DNA of 64,000 bases from Castor canadensis (GCF_047511655.1 NC_133399.1:7133333-7197332), one strand, 5' to 3'. Positions 11,801-24,619 are shown, counted from the first letter of the stretch. Notes: generated from the sequence alone by a model not told the origin. A program made the numbers and translations.

Positions 11801-12125
11801 GGCAGTGTCACCTTTCCCAGTGCTTGGAAAGGGGAAAGCCTGTAGCAAAGGCTCCCACACAGAAGAACTCTGAACAAACAAAGCCTGTGGGACCAGGTGA
11901 GTGCTAGCTCACCCCAGAGATCTGCATAAATAACGCCGCCAGCTACAGGCTGAGAGCAGCAGGCAGGCAAGCCACAGTTGCAGATACCACTCTCAGAACT
12001 GTCTCCAGACGCTTTTTTTTCTTTTTCTCCCTACCATTGAGAGAACAACCGAATTACACCTGCAAGCCGAAAAACTTACTGAAACTGTATCGTATTTGAA
12101 CTTGGGACACTTGGTGGGGTTTTTT

Positions 12126-12170
12126 GTGTGTGTGTATGTGTGTGTGTGTGTGTGTGTGTGAGTGTGTAGT
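12126..12170 (+). repeat. (TG)n simple repeat in L1 5' UTR
   Basis: A TG-dinucleotide run with a few interruptions. A (CA)n run occupies the equivalent place in the opposite-strand L1 at 24583-24619, so it is part of the L1 subfamily sequence rather than a private microsatellite. Confidence 0.85.
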
Positions 12171-12682
12171 TTTGTTCTACTTTATGCATCCCCTTTGATG
12201 AGACAACTACAGAACAACATCTGAGGCACCAACTCCAGGACTGGAGATTGAGACGGAAACCCAAATTATTAAGACTGAAACTGCATTGCATATAAACTAG
12301 GAAGTTTTTTGTTTGGTTTTTTTTTTAATTTTCTATTTTCCATTCTATTTTAATTCATTTTTATATATAGATATTTCTTTCATTTACTTATTTTTTATTT
12401 TTTTATCTTTGATTTTCAATCCTCTCTCTGTCTCTCTAATGTCTGTTCAGCTTACTGTCGATTAGTACACTAACACTCCCTGTTTATACCTTTGAAACTC
12501 TCTTGTCTGATACCTTGTTCTGCTTTCTCTCTCTCGCCTATATATTTGTTTTCCCCCTTTCTTTAACTTCTTGCTTTCCATCTCAGCTCACCCTTCCATT
12601 CTAAATATTACCATTGTTATTATTACAAGCTAGAAAATACTTAATTGCACACAGTATAGGGACTGTAACAACACCAAGGACA

Positions 12683-13883
12683 ATGACGGGAAGACAGAAA
12701 AAACAAGGAACCCAGTTTCCCTATAGCAAAAAATTAGTACAGGAACTAGAGGGGAATGAAGAGAACAGAAACTCAGATCCAGACTCCAACAAAATGAAGA
12801 TAAACTATGCCAAAGGACTCAATGAAGCCCACAATAATTTAAAAGAAGATATACTACAGGTACTCAATGAGAATTTTATAGAGATGATACTGGATAGGGT
12901 CAACCAAAATGTACAGGAGACACTCAAGAAATTCCAAGACAACAAAAATAGAGAATTTGAAAAAGCAAAAGAAGAAATAAAGGAAACCATAGAAGCACTG
13001 TATAAACACCAAAGTGAAAGAGAGAACACAATGCATAAACGGATAAATGAACTCAGGACAAAAATAGACAACATTAAAGAAGAAAACTGCCAGGATATGG
13101 AAAACCTCAGAAAAAAGAACAAAACAGAACTGCAAAACAAAACGGAAGGCCAATCCAGCGGAATAGAACAAACAGAAGACAGAATCTCAGAACTTGAAGA
13201 TGAAATTGTAATTAAAGGAAAAAACCAAAGAACTATTAATTAAACAACTCAAGACCTGTGAAAAGAAAATGCAAGAACTCACTGACTCCATCAAAAGACC
13301 AAACTTGAGAATCATGGGCATCAAAGAAGGAGAAGAAGTGCAAGCGAAGGGAATGCGTAATATATTCAACAAAATAATAATGGAAAATTTCCCAAATCTA
13401 GAGAAAGATACTCCCATACAGATGCAAAAGGCCTCCAGGACACCAAACAGACCAGATCAAAATAGAACTACTCCACGACATATCATCATTAAAACAACAG
13501 GTTCAGAAACTAAGGAAAGAATATTGAAGGCTGTAAGAGAGAAGAAACAAGTAACATACAAAGGTAAACCCATCAAAATCACAACAGGCTTCTCAACAGA
13601 AACATTAAAAGCAAGAAGAGCGTGGGGTGAGATCTTCCGGGCACTGAATGAAAATAACTTCAACCCCAGGATACTCTACCCAGCAAAGCTATCATTCAAA
13701 ATAGATGGAGCAATAAAAGTCTTCCATGATAAGCAGAAACTAAAACAATATGTGACCACAAAGCCACCACTACAAAAGATTCTGCAAGGGATCCTGCACA
13801 CAGAAAGTGACACCCCACTTGACCATGAAAAGTCAAGCAGCAACAAACGACAGGATAAGAAAAAGCAAGACAGTAGAGAGTAA
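12683..13883 (+). pseudogene. ORF1: L1 ORF1 (RNA-binding chaperone), frameshifted
   Basis: L1 ORF1p is the trimeric RNA-binding protein of the L1 RNP. The chosen start is MTGRQKKQG at 12683, the same start context as in the other copy. The first part is rich in E, K and N with heptad-like spacing (coiled coil, about residues 45-160). An RRM-like segment (PNLRIMGI, then NIFNKIIMENFPNL) and the C-terminal domain (ARRAWGEIF; NPRILYPAKLSF) follow in another frame. The break is a one-base expansion of an A run near 13217-13222, which gives a stop at 13243. The downstream frame runs 13269-13883. Otherwise the length is normal for ORF1p. Confidence 0.88.
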
Positions 13884-13933
13884 CATCAAGTTAGGTACAC
13901 ACAATCAAACCTTCAAACAACTAAGACAACTAA

Positions 13934-16900
13934 ATGACAGGAATCACCACATACCTATCAGTACTAACGCTTAATGTTAATGGACTTAATTCACCCATCA
14001 AAAGACACCGTTTGACAAAATGAATTAAAAAAGAAGATTCAACAATTTGTTGCTTACAGGAGACTCATCTCACTGACAGAAATAAACATATGCTTAGGAT
14101 AAAAGGCTGGAAGAAGATTTACCAAGGCAATGGCCCCCCAAAAGAGGCAGGAGTAGCAATACTCATCTCTGACAAAGTAGACTTCAAACCTACATTGATC
14201 AAATGAGATAAAGAAGGACATTCCATACAAATTAAAGGGGAAATAGACCAAAAGGAAATAATAATCATCAATCTGTACGCACCCAATGTCAAAGCACCCA
14301 ATTTCATCAAACATACCCTGAAAGACCTAAAAGCATATTTAAACGACAACACAGTGGTTGTGGGAGACTTTAACACCCCATTATCATCAATAGATAGGTC
14401 ATCGAAACAAAAAATCAATAAAGAAATCCAAGATCTAAAATATGCAATAGATCAAATGGACCTAGTAGATGTCTACAGAACATTTCATCCAACGTCTACA
14501 CAATATACATTCTTCTCAGCAGCCCATGGACCTTCTCCAAAATAGATCATATCCTAGGGCACAAAGGAAGTCTCAGCAAATATAAGAAAATACAAATAAT
14601 ACCATGCATAATGTCTGACCACAATGCAGTAAAAGTTGAACTCAACAACAAAAGTAAAGACAAAAAACATGCAAACAGCTGGAAACAAAATAACTCATTA
14701 CTTAATGAACAATGGATCATCGATGAAATAAAACAGGAAATTAAAAAGTTCCTGGAAGTCAATGAAAATGAAAACACAACCTACCGGAACCTATGGGACA
14801 CAGCTAAGGCAGTCTTGAGAGGAAAATTTATAGCCATGAGTGCATATATTAAAAAGATTAAAAGATCCCAAATCAAAGACCTAATGATACATCTCAAACT
14901 CCTAGAAAAACAAGAACAAGCAAATCCCAAAACAAATAGAAGGAGAGAAATAATAAAAATAAGAGCTGAAATCAACGAAATAGAAACCAAAAAACCATAC
15001 AAAGAATTAATGAAACAAAAAGTTTGTTCTTTGAAAAAATAAACAAGATCGATAGACCTCTGGCAAACCTGACTAAAATGAGGAGAGAAAAAACCCAAAT
15101 CAGTAGAATTAGGAATGCAAAAGTGGAGATAACAACAAACACCATGGAAGTCCAGGAAATCATCAGAGACTACTTTGAGAACCTATATTCAAATAAATTT
15201 GAAAATCTAAAAGAAATGGACAGATTTCTAGATACATATGATCATCCAAAACTGAACCAAGAGGAAATTAATCACCTGAATATACCTATAACACAAAATG
15301 AAATTGAAGCAGCAATCAAGAGACTCCCCAAAAAGAAAAGTCCAGGACCTGATGGATTCTCTCGTGAATTCTATCAGACCTTTAAAGAAGAACTGATACC
15401 AACCCTCCTTAAACTGTTCCAAGAAATAGAAAGGGAAGGAAACCTGCCGAACACATTTTATGAAGCCAGTATTACACTTATCCCAAAACCAGGCAAAGAC
15501 ACCTCCAAAAAGCAGAACTATAGACCAATCTCCTTAATGAGCATTGATGCAAAAATCCTCAACAAAATAATGGCAAACCGAATTCAGCAACACACCAAAA
15601 AGATTATTCACCACAATCAAGTAGGCTTCATCCCAGTGATGCAGGGGTGGTTCAACATACAAAAATCAATAAACGTAATAAACTACATTAATAGAAGTAA
15701 AGACAAAAACCACTGATCATCTCAATAGATGCAGAAAAAGCCTTTGATAAGATCCAACATCATTTCATGATAAAAGCTCTAAGAAAACTAGGAATAGAAG
15801 GAAAGTACCTCAACATTACAAAAGCTATATATGACAAACCTACAGCCAGCATTATACTTAATGGAGAAAAACTAAAACCATCCTCTCTAAAATCAGGAAC
15901 CAGACAAGGATGCCCACTATCTCCACTCCTATTCAACATAGTACTGGAATTCCTAGCCAGAGCAATTAGGCAAGAAGAAGGAATAAAAGGAATACAAATA
16001 GGTAAAGAAACTGTCAAAATATCCCAATTTGCAGATGACATGATCCTATACTTTAAAGATAAAAAAAACTCTACTCAGAAGCTTCTAGACATCATCAACA
16101 GCTATAGCAAGGTAGCAGGATATAAAATCAACATAGAAAAATCATTAGCATTTCCATACAATAACAATGAGCAAACTGAAAAAAGAATGTATGAAAACAA
16201 TTCCATTTACAATAGCCTCAAAAAAAATCAAATACCTAGGTGTAAACCTAACAAAAGATGTGAAAGACCTCTACAAGGAAAACTATACACGTCTGAAGAA
16301 AGAGATTGAGGAAGACTATAGAAAGTGGAGAGATCTGCCATGCTCATGGATTGGTAGAATCAACATAGTAAAAATGTCGATACTCCTCAAAGTAATCTAC
16401 ATGTTTAATGCAATTCCCATCAAAATTCCAATGACATTCTTTAAAGAGATTGAAAAATCTGCTGTTAAATTTATATGGAAACACAAGAGGCCACGAATAG
16501 CCAAGGCAATACTCAGTCAAAAGAACAATTCAGGAGGTATCACAATACGTGACTTCAAACCATAATACAAAGCAATAACAATAAAAACAGCATGGTACTG
16601 GCACAAAACAGACATGAAGTCCAGTGGAACAGAATAGAGGACCCAGATATGAAGCCACACAACTATAAGCAACTTGTCTTTGACAAAGGAGCTAAAAATA
16701 TATGATGGAGAAATAGCAGCCTCTTCAACAAAAACTGCTGGGAAAACTGGTTAGCAGTCGGCAAAAAACTGAAACTAGATCCATGTATATCATCCTATAC
16801 CAAGATTAACTCCAAATGGATCAAGGATCTTAATATCAGACCCCAAACTCTTAAGTTGATACAAGAAAGAGTCGGAAATACTCTGGAGTTAGTAGGTATA

Positions 16901-17740
16901 GGTAAGAACTTTCTCAACAAAACCCCAGCAGCACAGCAACTAAGAGATAGCAAGATAAATGGGACCTCATAAAACTAAAAAGCTTCTGTTCATCAAAAGA
17001 AATGGTCTCTAAACTGAAGAGAACACCCACAGAGTGGGAGTAAATATTTGCCAACTATACATCAAAGGACTGATAACCAGAATATATAGGGAACTTAAAA
17101 AACTAATTTCTCCCAAAACTAATGAACCAATAAAGAAATGGGCAAGTGAACTAAACAGAACTTTCTCAAAAGAAGAAATTCAAATGGCCAGAAAACACAT
17201 GAAAAAATGCTCACCATCTCTAGTAATAAAGGAAATGCAAATTAAAACCACACTAAGATTCCACCTCACCCCTGTTAGAATAGCCATCATCAGCAACACC
17301 ACCAACAGGTGCTGGCGAGGATGCGGGGAAAAAGGAACCCTCTTACACTGTTGGTGGGAATGTAGACTAGTACAACCACTCTGGAAAAAAATTTGGAGGC
17401 TACTTAAAAAGCTGGACATCGATCTACCATTTGATCAGCAATACCACTCTTGGGGATATACCCAAAAGACTGTTACTACAGAGGCACCTGCACATCCATG
17501 TTTATTGCGGCACTATTCACAATAGCCAAGTTATGGAAACTGCCAAGATGCGCCACCACTGACGAATGGATTAAGAAAACGTTGTATCTATACACAATGG
17601 AATTTTAGGCAGCCATGAAGAAGAACGAAATATTATCATTCGCTGGTAAATGGATGGAATTGGAGAACATCATTCTGAGTGAGGTTAGCCTGGCCCAAAA
17701 GACCAAAAATCGTATGTTCTCCCTCATATGTGGACATTAG
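13934..17740 (+). pseudogene. ORF2: L1 ORF2 (endonuclease / reverse transcriptase), broken
   Basis: ORF2p nicks target DNA and reverse transcribes the L1 RNA. It begins MTGITTYLSVLTLNVNGLNS (13934). Visible parts in order: AP-endonuclease domain with LQETHL, GDFNTPLS (about 14365) and SDHNAV (14614); reverse transcriptase with [11 protein letters not shown] (15340), [13 protein letters not shown] (15900) and the catalytic FADDM (about 16029); and a C-terminal Cys/His motif [14 protein letters not shown] (about 17320). It ends FSLICGH at 17740 or its shifted equivalent. Stops replace tryptophan codons early in the endonuclease, and several frameshifts follow (for example near 14540, 15030, 15715 and 16200), so no full protein can be made. 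Confidence 0.9.
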
Positions 17741-18229
17741 ATCAAGGGCAAACACAACAAGGGGATTGGACTATGAAAACATGATAAAACCGAGAGCACA
17801 CAAGGAAGGGGTGAGGATAGGTAAGACACCTAAAAAACTAGCTAGCATTTGTTGCCCTTAACGCAGAGAAACTAATGCAGATACCTTAAAGCAACTGAGG
17901 CCAACAGGAAAAGGGGAACAAGTACTAGAGAAAAGGTTAAATCAAAAAGAATTAACCTAGAAGGTAACACCCACGCACAGGAAAGCAATGTGAGTCAATG
18001 CCCTGTATAGCTATCTTATATCAACCAGCAAAAACCCTTGTTCCTTCCTATTATTGCTTATACTCTCTCTACAACAAAATTAGAATTAAGGGCAAAATAG
18101 TTTCTGCTGAGTATTGGGGGGGAGAGGGATGGGGCAGAGTGGGTGGTAAGGGAGGGGGTGGGAGCAGGGGGAAGAAATGAAACAAGCCTTGTATGCACAT
18201 ATGAATAATAAAAGAAAAATGAAAAAAAA

Positions 18230-18239
18230 AAGAAACTGC
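18230..18239 (+). repeat. Target-site duplication, right copy (L1 plus)
   Basis: AAGAAACTGC follows the A-rich tail of the plus-strand L1 and matches 11263-11272. Confidence 0.8.
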
Positions 18240-18484
18240 AAGGAAGAGAGGCTCTTCAAGGTAACCGCAGAAATCTGTGCCTGGAAAGAGGCATGGCAGG
18301 TCAAAAGCACAGAGGAGGTGTGTTTATTCTACATCCAATTTCAGAATAAACCATGTGGCAATGAGAATGCTCAAAAGAGCAATGATGAAGACATTGTGTC
18401 TAGGAATGTTAACGATGGACATGGCCTCAGGAGCAAGCTCAAGTTTTAAGATTTCCAGTGCAGAGACTGCGATTCCCAGGCTGT
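18240..18484. other. Spacer between two tail-to-tail L1s
   Basis: 245 bp of unique-looking host DNA between the two L1s. It joins, through the L1 target sites, the flank right of OR A to the sequence after 25705. On the minus strand a short open frame reads …IPRHNVFIIALLSILIATWF…, a membrane-segment-like hydrophobic run, but there is no start or exon context and I do not recognise it. Confidence 0.5.
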
Positions 18485-18501
18485 CACCTTAGTATAGTTT
18501 T
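18485..18501 (+). repeat. Target-site duplication, left copy (L1 minus)
   Basis: CACCTTAGTATAGTTTT occurs here, ending in the T run of the minus-strand L1 tail, and again at 25689-25705. At the right copy the junction reads GTTTT|AAGC, a canonical L1 endonuclease TTTT/AA site, with the strand polarity expected for a minus-strand insertion. Confidence 0.9.
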
Positions 18502-18556
18502 TATTTTTATTTTTATTATTTTATTATTCATATGTGCATACAAGGCTTGGGTCATT

Positions 18557-18640
18557 TCTCCCCCCTGCCCCCACCCCCTCCCTTACCACCCACTCTGCCC
18601 CCTCCCTCTCACTCCCACCCCCTCAATACCCAGGAGAAAC
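18557..18640 (-). repeat. L1 3' UTR polypurine / G-rich tract
   Basis: C-rich on the plus strand, so G-rich in L1 sense, with several runs of three or more G. The same tract occurs at about 18113-18178 and 44605-44675 at equivalent positions. L1 3' UTRs commonly carry such G4-capable tracts. Confidence 0.75.
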
Positions 18641-18998
18641 TATTTTGCCCTTATTTCTACTTTTGTTGTAGAGAGAGTATAAGCCATAATTGGAAGGAAC
18701 AAGGGTTTTTGCTGGTTGAGATAAGGATAGCTATACAGGGAGTTGACTCATATTAATTTCCTGTGCATGTGTATTACCTTCTAGGTTAATACTTTTTAAT
18801 CTCACCTTTTCTCTAGTTCCTTGTCCCCTTTTCCTATTGGCCTCAGTTGCTTTTAAGGTATCTGCTTTAGTTTCTCTGCATTAAGGGCAACTAATGCTAG
18901 CTAATTTTTAAGGTGTACCTATCCTCACCCCTCCCTTGTGTGCTCTTGCTTTTATCATGAGCTCAAAGTCCAATCCCCTTGTTGTGTTTGCCCTTGAT

Positions 18999-21900
18999 CT
19001 AATGTCCACATATGAGGGAGAACATATGATTTTTGGTCTTTTGGGCCAGGCTAACCTCACTCAGAATGATGTTCTCCAATTCCATCCATTTACCAGCGAA
19101 TGATAACATTTCATTCTCCTTCATGGCTGCATAAAATTCCATTGTGTATAGATACCACATTTTCTTAATCCATTCGTCGGTGGTAGGGCATCTTGGCAGT
19201 TTCCATAACTTGGCTATTGTGAATAGTGCCGCAATAAACATGGGTGTGCAGTTGCCTCTGGAGTAACCTGTGTCACAGTCTTTTGAGTATATCCCCAAGA
19301 GTGGTATTGATGGATCAAATGGTAGATCAATGTCTAGCTTTTTAAGTAGCCTCAAAAATTTTTCCAGAGTTGTTGTACTAGTTTACATTCCCACCAACAG
19401 TGTAAGAGGGTTCCTTTATCCCTGAATCCTTGCCAATACCTGTTGGTGGTGGTGTTGCTAATGATGACTATTCTAACAGGGGTGAGATGGAATCTTAGTG
19501 TGCTTTTAATTTGCATTTCCTTTATTGCTAAAGATGGTGAGCATTTTTTCATGTGTTTTCTGGCCATTTGAATTTCTTCTTTTGAGAAAGTTCTGTTTAG
19601 TTCACTTGCCCATTTCTTTATTGGTTCATTAGTTTTGGGAGAAATTAGTTTTTTAAATTCCCTATATATTCTGGTTATCAGTCCTTTGTCTGATGTATAG
19701 TTGGCAAATATTTTCTCCCACTCTGTGAGTGTTCTCTTCAGTTTAGAGACCATTTCTTTTGATGAACAGAAGCTTATTATCTTTAGGAGGTCCCATTTAT
19801 CTATGTTATCTCTTAGTTGCTGTGCTGCTAGGGTTTCATTGAGAAAGTTCTTACCTATACCTACTAACTCCAGAGTATTTCCTACTCTTTCCTGTATCAA
19901 CTTTAGAGTTTGGGGTCTGATATTAAGATCCTTGATCCATTTGGAGTTAATCTTGGTATAGGATGATATACATGGATCTAGTTTCAGTTTTTTGCAGACT
20001 GCTAACCAGTTTTCCCAGCAGTTTTTGTTGAAGAGTCTGCTATTTTTCCATCGTATATTTTTAGCTCCTTTGTCAAAGACAAGTTGCTTATAGTTGTGTG
20101 GCTTCATATCTGGGTCCTCTATTCTGTTCCACTGGTCTTCATGTCTGCTTTTGTGCCAGTACCATGCTGTTTTTATTGTTATTGCTTTGTAATATAGTTT
20201 GAAGTCAGGTGATACCTCCTGCATTGTTCTTTTGACTGAGTATTGCCTTGGCTATTCGTGGCCTCTTGTGTTTCCATATAAATTTAACAGTAGATTTTTC
20301 AATCTCTTTAAAGAATGTCATTGGAATTTTGATGGGAATTGCATTAAACATGTAGATTACTTTGAGGAGTATCGACATTTTTACTATGTTGATTCTACCA
20401 ATCCATGAGCATGGCAGATCTCTCCACTTTCTATAGTCTTCCTCAATCTCTTTCTTCAGACGTGTATAGTTTTCCTTGTAGAGGTCTTTCACATCTTTTG
20501 TTAGGTTTACACCTAGGTATTTGATTTTTTTTGAGGCTATTGTAAATGGAATTGTTTTCATACATTCTTTTTTCAGTTTGCTCATTGTTATTGTATGGAA
20601 ATGCTAATGATTTTTCTATGTTGATTTTATATCCTGCTACCTTGCTATAGCTGTTGATGATGTCTAGAAGCTTCTGAGTAGAGTTTTTTTTATCTTTAAA
20701 GTATAGGATCATGTCATCTGCAAATTGGGATATTTTGACAGTTTCTTTACCTATTTGTATTCCTTTTATTCCTTCTTCTTGCCTAATTGCTCTGGCTAGG
20801 AATTCCAGTACTATGTTGAATAGGAGTGGAGATAGTGGGCATCCTTGTCTGGTTCCTGATTTTAGAGGGATAGGTTTCAGTTTTTCTCCATTAAGTATAA
20901 TGCTGGCTGTTGGTTTGTCATATATAGCTTTTATAATGTTGAGGTACTTTCCTTCTATTCCTAGTTTTCTTAGAGCTTTTATCATGAAATTGTGTTGGAT
21001 CTTTTCAAAGGCTTTTTCTGCATCTATTGAGATGATCAAGTGATTTTTGTCTTTGCTTCTGTTAATGTGGTTTATTACGTTTATTGATTTTCGTGTGTTG
21101 AACCACCCCTGCATGAAGCCTACTTGGTCATGGTGAATAATCTTTTTGGTGTATTGTTGAATTCGGTTTGCCATTATATTCTTGTGGATTTTTGCGTCAA
21201 TGTTCATTAAGGAGATTGGCCTATAGTTCTCCTTTTTGGAGGTGTCTTTGCCTGGTTTTGGGATAAGTGTAATACTGGCTTCATAAAATGTGTTTGGCAG
21301 GTTTCCTTCCCTTTCTCTTTCTTGGAACAGTTTAAGGAGGGTTGGTATCAGTTCTTCTTTAAAGGTCTGATAGAATTCATCAGAGAATCCATCAGGTCCT
21401 GGACTTTTCTTTTTGGGGAGACTCTTGATTGCTGCTTCAATTTCATTTTTTGTTATAGGTCTATTCAGGTGATTAATTTCCTCTTGGTTCAGGTTTGATG
21501 ATCATCGTATCTAGAAATATGTCTATTTCTTTAAGATTTTCAAATTTATTTGAATATAAGTTCTCAAAGTAGTCTCTGATGATTTCCTGGTCTTCCATGG
21601 AGTTTGTTGTTATCTCCCCTTTTGCATTCCTAATTCTACTAATTGGGCTTTTTTCTCTCCTCATTTTAGTCAGGTTTGCCAGGGGTCTATCGATCTTGTT
21701 TATTTTTTCAAAGAACCAACTTTTTGTTTCATTAGTTCTTTGTATGGTTTTTTTGGTTTTTATTTCATTGATTTCAACTCTTATTTTTATTTTTTCTCTC
21801 CTTCTATTTGTTTTGGGATTTGCTTGTTCTTGTTTTTCTAGGAGTTTGAGATGTATCATTAGGTCATTGATTTGGGATCTTTCAGTCTTTTTAATACATG

Positions 21901-22800
21901 CACTCATGGCTATAAACTTTCCTCTCAAGACTGCCTTAGCTGTGTCCCATAGGTTCTGGTAGGTTGTGTTTTCATTTTTGTTGACTTCCAGGAACTTTTT
22001 AATTTCCTCTTTTATTTCATCGATGATCCATTGTTCATTAAGTAATGAGTTGTTTAGTTTCCAGCTGTTTGCATGTTTTTTGTCTTTACCTTTGTTGTTG
22101 AGTTCTACTTTTACTGCATTGTGATCAGATAATATGCATGGTATAATTTCTATTTTCTTATATTTGCTGAGACTTCCTTTGTGCCCTAGGATATGATCTA
22201 TTTTGGAGAAGGTTCCATGGGCTGCTGAGAAGAATGTATATTGTGTAGAAGTTGGATGAAATGTTCTGTAGACATCATCTAGGTCCATTTGATCTATTGC
22301 ATATTTTAGATCTTGGATTTCTTTATTGATTTTTTGTTTGGATGACCTATATGTAATAGGGTGTTAAAGTCTCCCACAACCACTGTTGACGTTATATATG
22401 CTTTTAGGTGTTACTGGGTATGTTTGATTAAATTGGGTGCATTGACATTGGGTGCGTATAGGTTGATGAATAGTACTTCCTTTTGGTGTATTTCCCCTTT
22501 TATTAGTATGGAATGTCCTTCTTTATCTCGTTTGACCAATGTAGGTTTGAAGTCTACTTTGTCAGAGATAAGTATTGATACTCCTGCCTGTTTTCAGTGG
22601 CCATTGGCTTGGTAAATCCTCTTCCAGCCTTTCATCCTAAGCCTATGCTTATTTCTGTAAGTGAGATGGGTCTCCTGTAAGCAACAAATTGTTGGATCTT
22701 CCTTTTTAATCCATTTCATCAAGCGGTGCCTTTTGATGGGTGAATTAAGTCCATTAACATTAAGCGTTAGGACTGATAGGTATGTGGTGATTCCTGTCAT
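18999..22800 (-). pseudogene. ORF2: L1 ORF2, minus strand, broken
   Basis: Starts MTGITTYLSVLTLNVNGLNS at 22800 and ends FSLICGH at 18999. The endonuclease part shows LQETHL and [11 protein letters not shown]. The RT part shows [13 protein letters not shown] and FADDM (plus-strand complement near 20710-20722). The C-terminal part has the CW-ECKLV motif but the first cysteine of the Cys/His cluster is disrupted ([19 protein letters not shown]). The frame changes several times (breaks near 22590, 22290, 21470, 20590, 20210 and 19355). Large uninterrupted pieces remain (21473-22288, 20443-21207, 19352-20224), so it is relatively young but dead. Confidence 0.9.
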
Positions 22801-24054
22801 TTAGTTGTCTTAGTTGTTTGAAGGTTTGATTGTGTGTACCTAAGTTGAGGTTACTCTCTACTGTCCTGCTTTTTCTTTTCCTGTGGTTTGGTGTGCTACC
22901 TGTCTTTTCATGGTCAAGTTGGGTGTCACTTTCTGTGTGCAGAATCTCTTGCAGAATCTTTTGTAGTGGTGGCTTTGTGGTCACATATTGTTTTAGTTTC
23001 TGCTTATCATGGAAGACTTTTATTGCTCCATCTATTTTTAATGATAGTTTTGCTGGGTAGAATATCCTGGGGTTAAAGTTATTTTCGTTCAGTGCCCAGA
23101 AGATCTCACCCCATGCTCTTCTTGCTTTTAATGTTTCTGTTGAGAAGTCTGCTGTGATTTTTATGGGTTTACCTTTGTATGTTACTTGTTTTTTCTCTCT
23201 TACAGCCTTCAATATTCTTTCCTTAGTTTCTGAACTTGTTGTTTTAATGATGAAATGTCGTGGAGTAGTTCTATTTTGATCTGGTCTGTTTGGTGTCCTG
23301 GAGGCCTCTTGCATCTGTATGGGAATATCTTTCTGTAGATTTGGGAAATTTTCCATTATTATTTTGTTGGATATTTTACGCATTCCCTTCACTTGCACCT
23401 CCTCCTTCTTCGATGCCCATGATTCTCAAGTTTGGTCTTTTGATGGAGTTGGTGAGTTCCTGCATTTTCTTTTCACAAGTCTTGAGTTGTTTAATTAATA
23501 GTTCTTCAGTTTTTCCTTTAATTACCATTTCATCTTCATATTCTGAGATTCTGTCTTCTGTTTGTTCTATTCTGCTGGATTGGCCCTCCGTTTTGTTTTG
23601 CAGTTCTGTTTTATTCTTTTTTCTGAGGTTTTTCCATATCATGGCTGGTTTCCTATTTAATGTTGTCTATTTTTGTCCTGAGTTCATTTATCTGTTTATT
23701 CATCATGTTCTCTGTTTCACTTTGGTATCTATACAGTGCTTCTATGGTTTCCTTTATTTCTTCTTTTGCTTTTTCAAATTCTCTATTTTTGTTGTCTTGG
23801 AATTTCTTGAGTGTGTCCTGTACATTTTGGTTGACCATATCCAGTATCATCTCTATAAAATTCTCACTGAGTACTTGTAGTATGTCTTCTTTTAAATTAT
23901 TCTTGTGTGCTTCATTGAATCCTTTGGTATAGATTATCTTCATTTTGTTGGAGTCTGGATCTGAATATCTGTTTTCTTCATTCCCCTCTAGTTCCTGTAC
24001 TAATTTTTTGCTGTGGGGAAACTGGTTTCCCTGTTTTTTCTGTCTTCCCATCAT
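22800..24054 (-). pseudogene. ORF1: L1 ORF1, minus strand, broken
   Basis: Starts MMGRQKKQGNQFPHSKK at 24054, followed by the coiled-coil-like part to DNIK, where a stop occurs (23653). The next piece (23376-23642) carries the rest of the coiled coil and the start of the RRM-like part (NLRIMGIEE). The third piece (from 23398 down) carries NKIIMENFPNL and the C-terminal domain. These are three different frames. The third piece lacks the stop used in the plus-strand copy and reads on past the ORF2 start to 22760. Confidence 0.87.
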
Positions 24055-24582
24055 TGTCTTTGTGTTGTTACTTTCCCTGTACTGTGTGCAATTAAGTATT
24101 TTCTAGCTTGTAATAATAATAATAACAACGGTAATATTTAGAATGGAAGGGTGAGCTGAGATGGAAAGCAAGAAGTTAAAGAAAGGGGGAAAACAAATAC
24201 ACAGACAAAAAGAGAAAACAGAACAAGGTATCAGACAAGAAAGTTTCAAAGGTGTAAACAGGGAGCGTTAGTGTACTAATTGACAGTAAGCTGAACAGAC
24301 ATTAGAGAGACAGAAAGAGGATTGAAAATAAAAAATAAAAAAATAAAGATAAGAATAAAAATAAAAAATAAGTAAATGAAAGAACTATCTATATATAAAA
24401 ATGAATTAAAATAAAATGAAAAATAGAAAATTAAAAAAAAAAAACCTCCAAGTTCAAATGCAATGAAGTTTCAGTCTTAATAATTTGGGTGTCCGTCTCA
24501 GTGTCCAATCCTGGAGATGGTGCCTCAGATGTTGTTCTGAAGTTGTCTCATCAAAGGGGACACATAAAGTAGAACAAAACTA

Positions 24583-24619
<37 letters not shown>
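24583..24619 (-). repeat. (CA)n, L1 5' UTR simple repeat
   Basis: A pure CA run on the plus strand, equal to (TG)n in L1 sense. It is at the same place as the TG run of the plus-strand L1. Confidence 0.9.

Larger units (their letters stand above)
11273..18229 (+). mobile_element. Near-full-length LINE-1, plus strand
   Basis: About 6.96 kb. It has a GC-rich 5' UTR with tandem monomers, a (TG)n tract, ORF1 (12683-13883), ORF2 (13934-17740), a 3' UTR with a purine G-rich tract (about 18113-18178), an AATAAA tail and a 10-bp target-site duplication. Compared with the minus-strand copy it lacks about the first 200 bp of the 5' UTR. Both ORFs are broken, so it is not autonomous. Confidence 0.93.

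Noticed and set aside
19701-23880. Several long plus-strand open frames.
   Set aside because: They are antisense shadows of ORF1 and ORF2 of the minus-strand L1.
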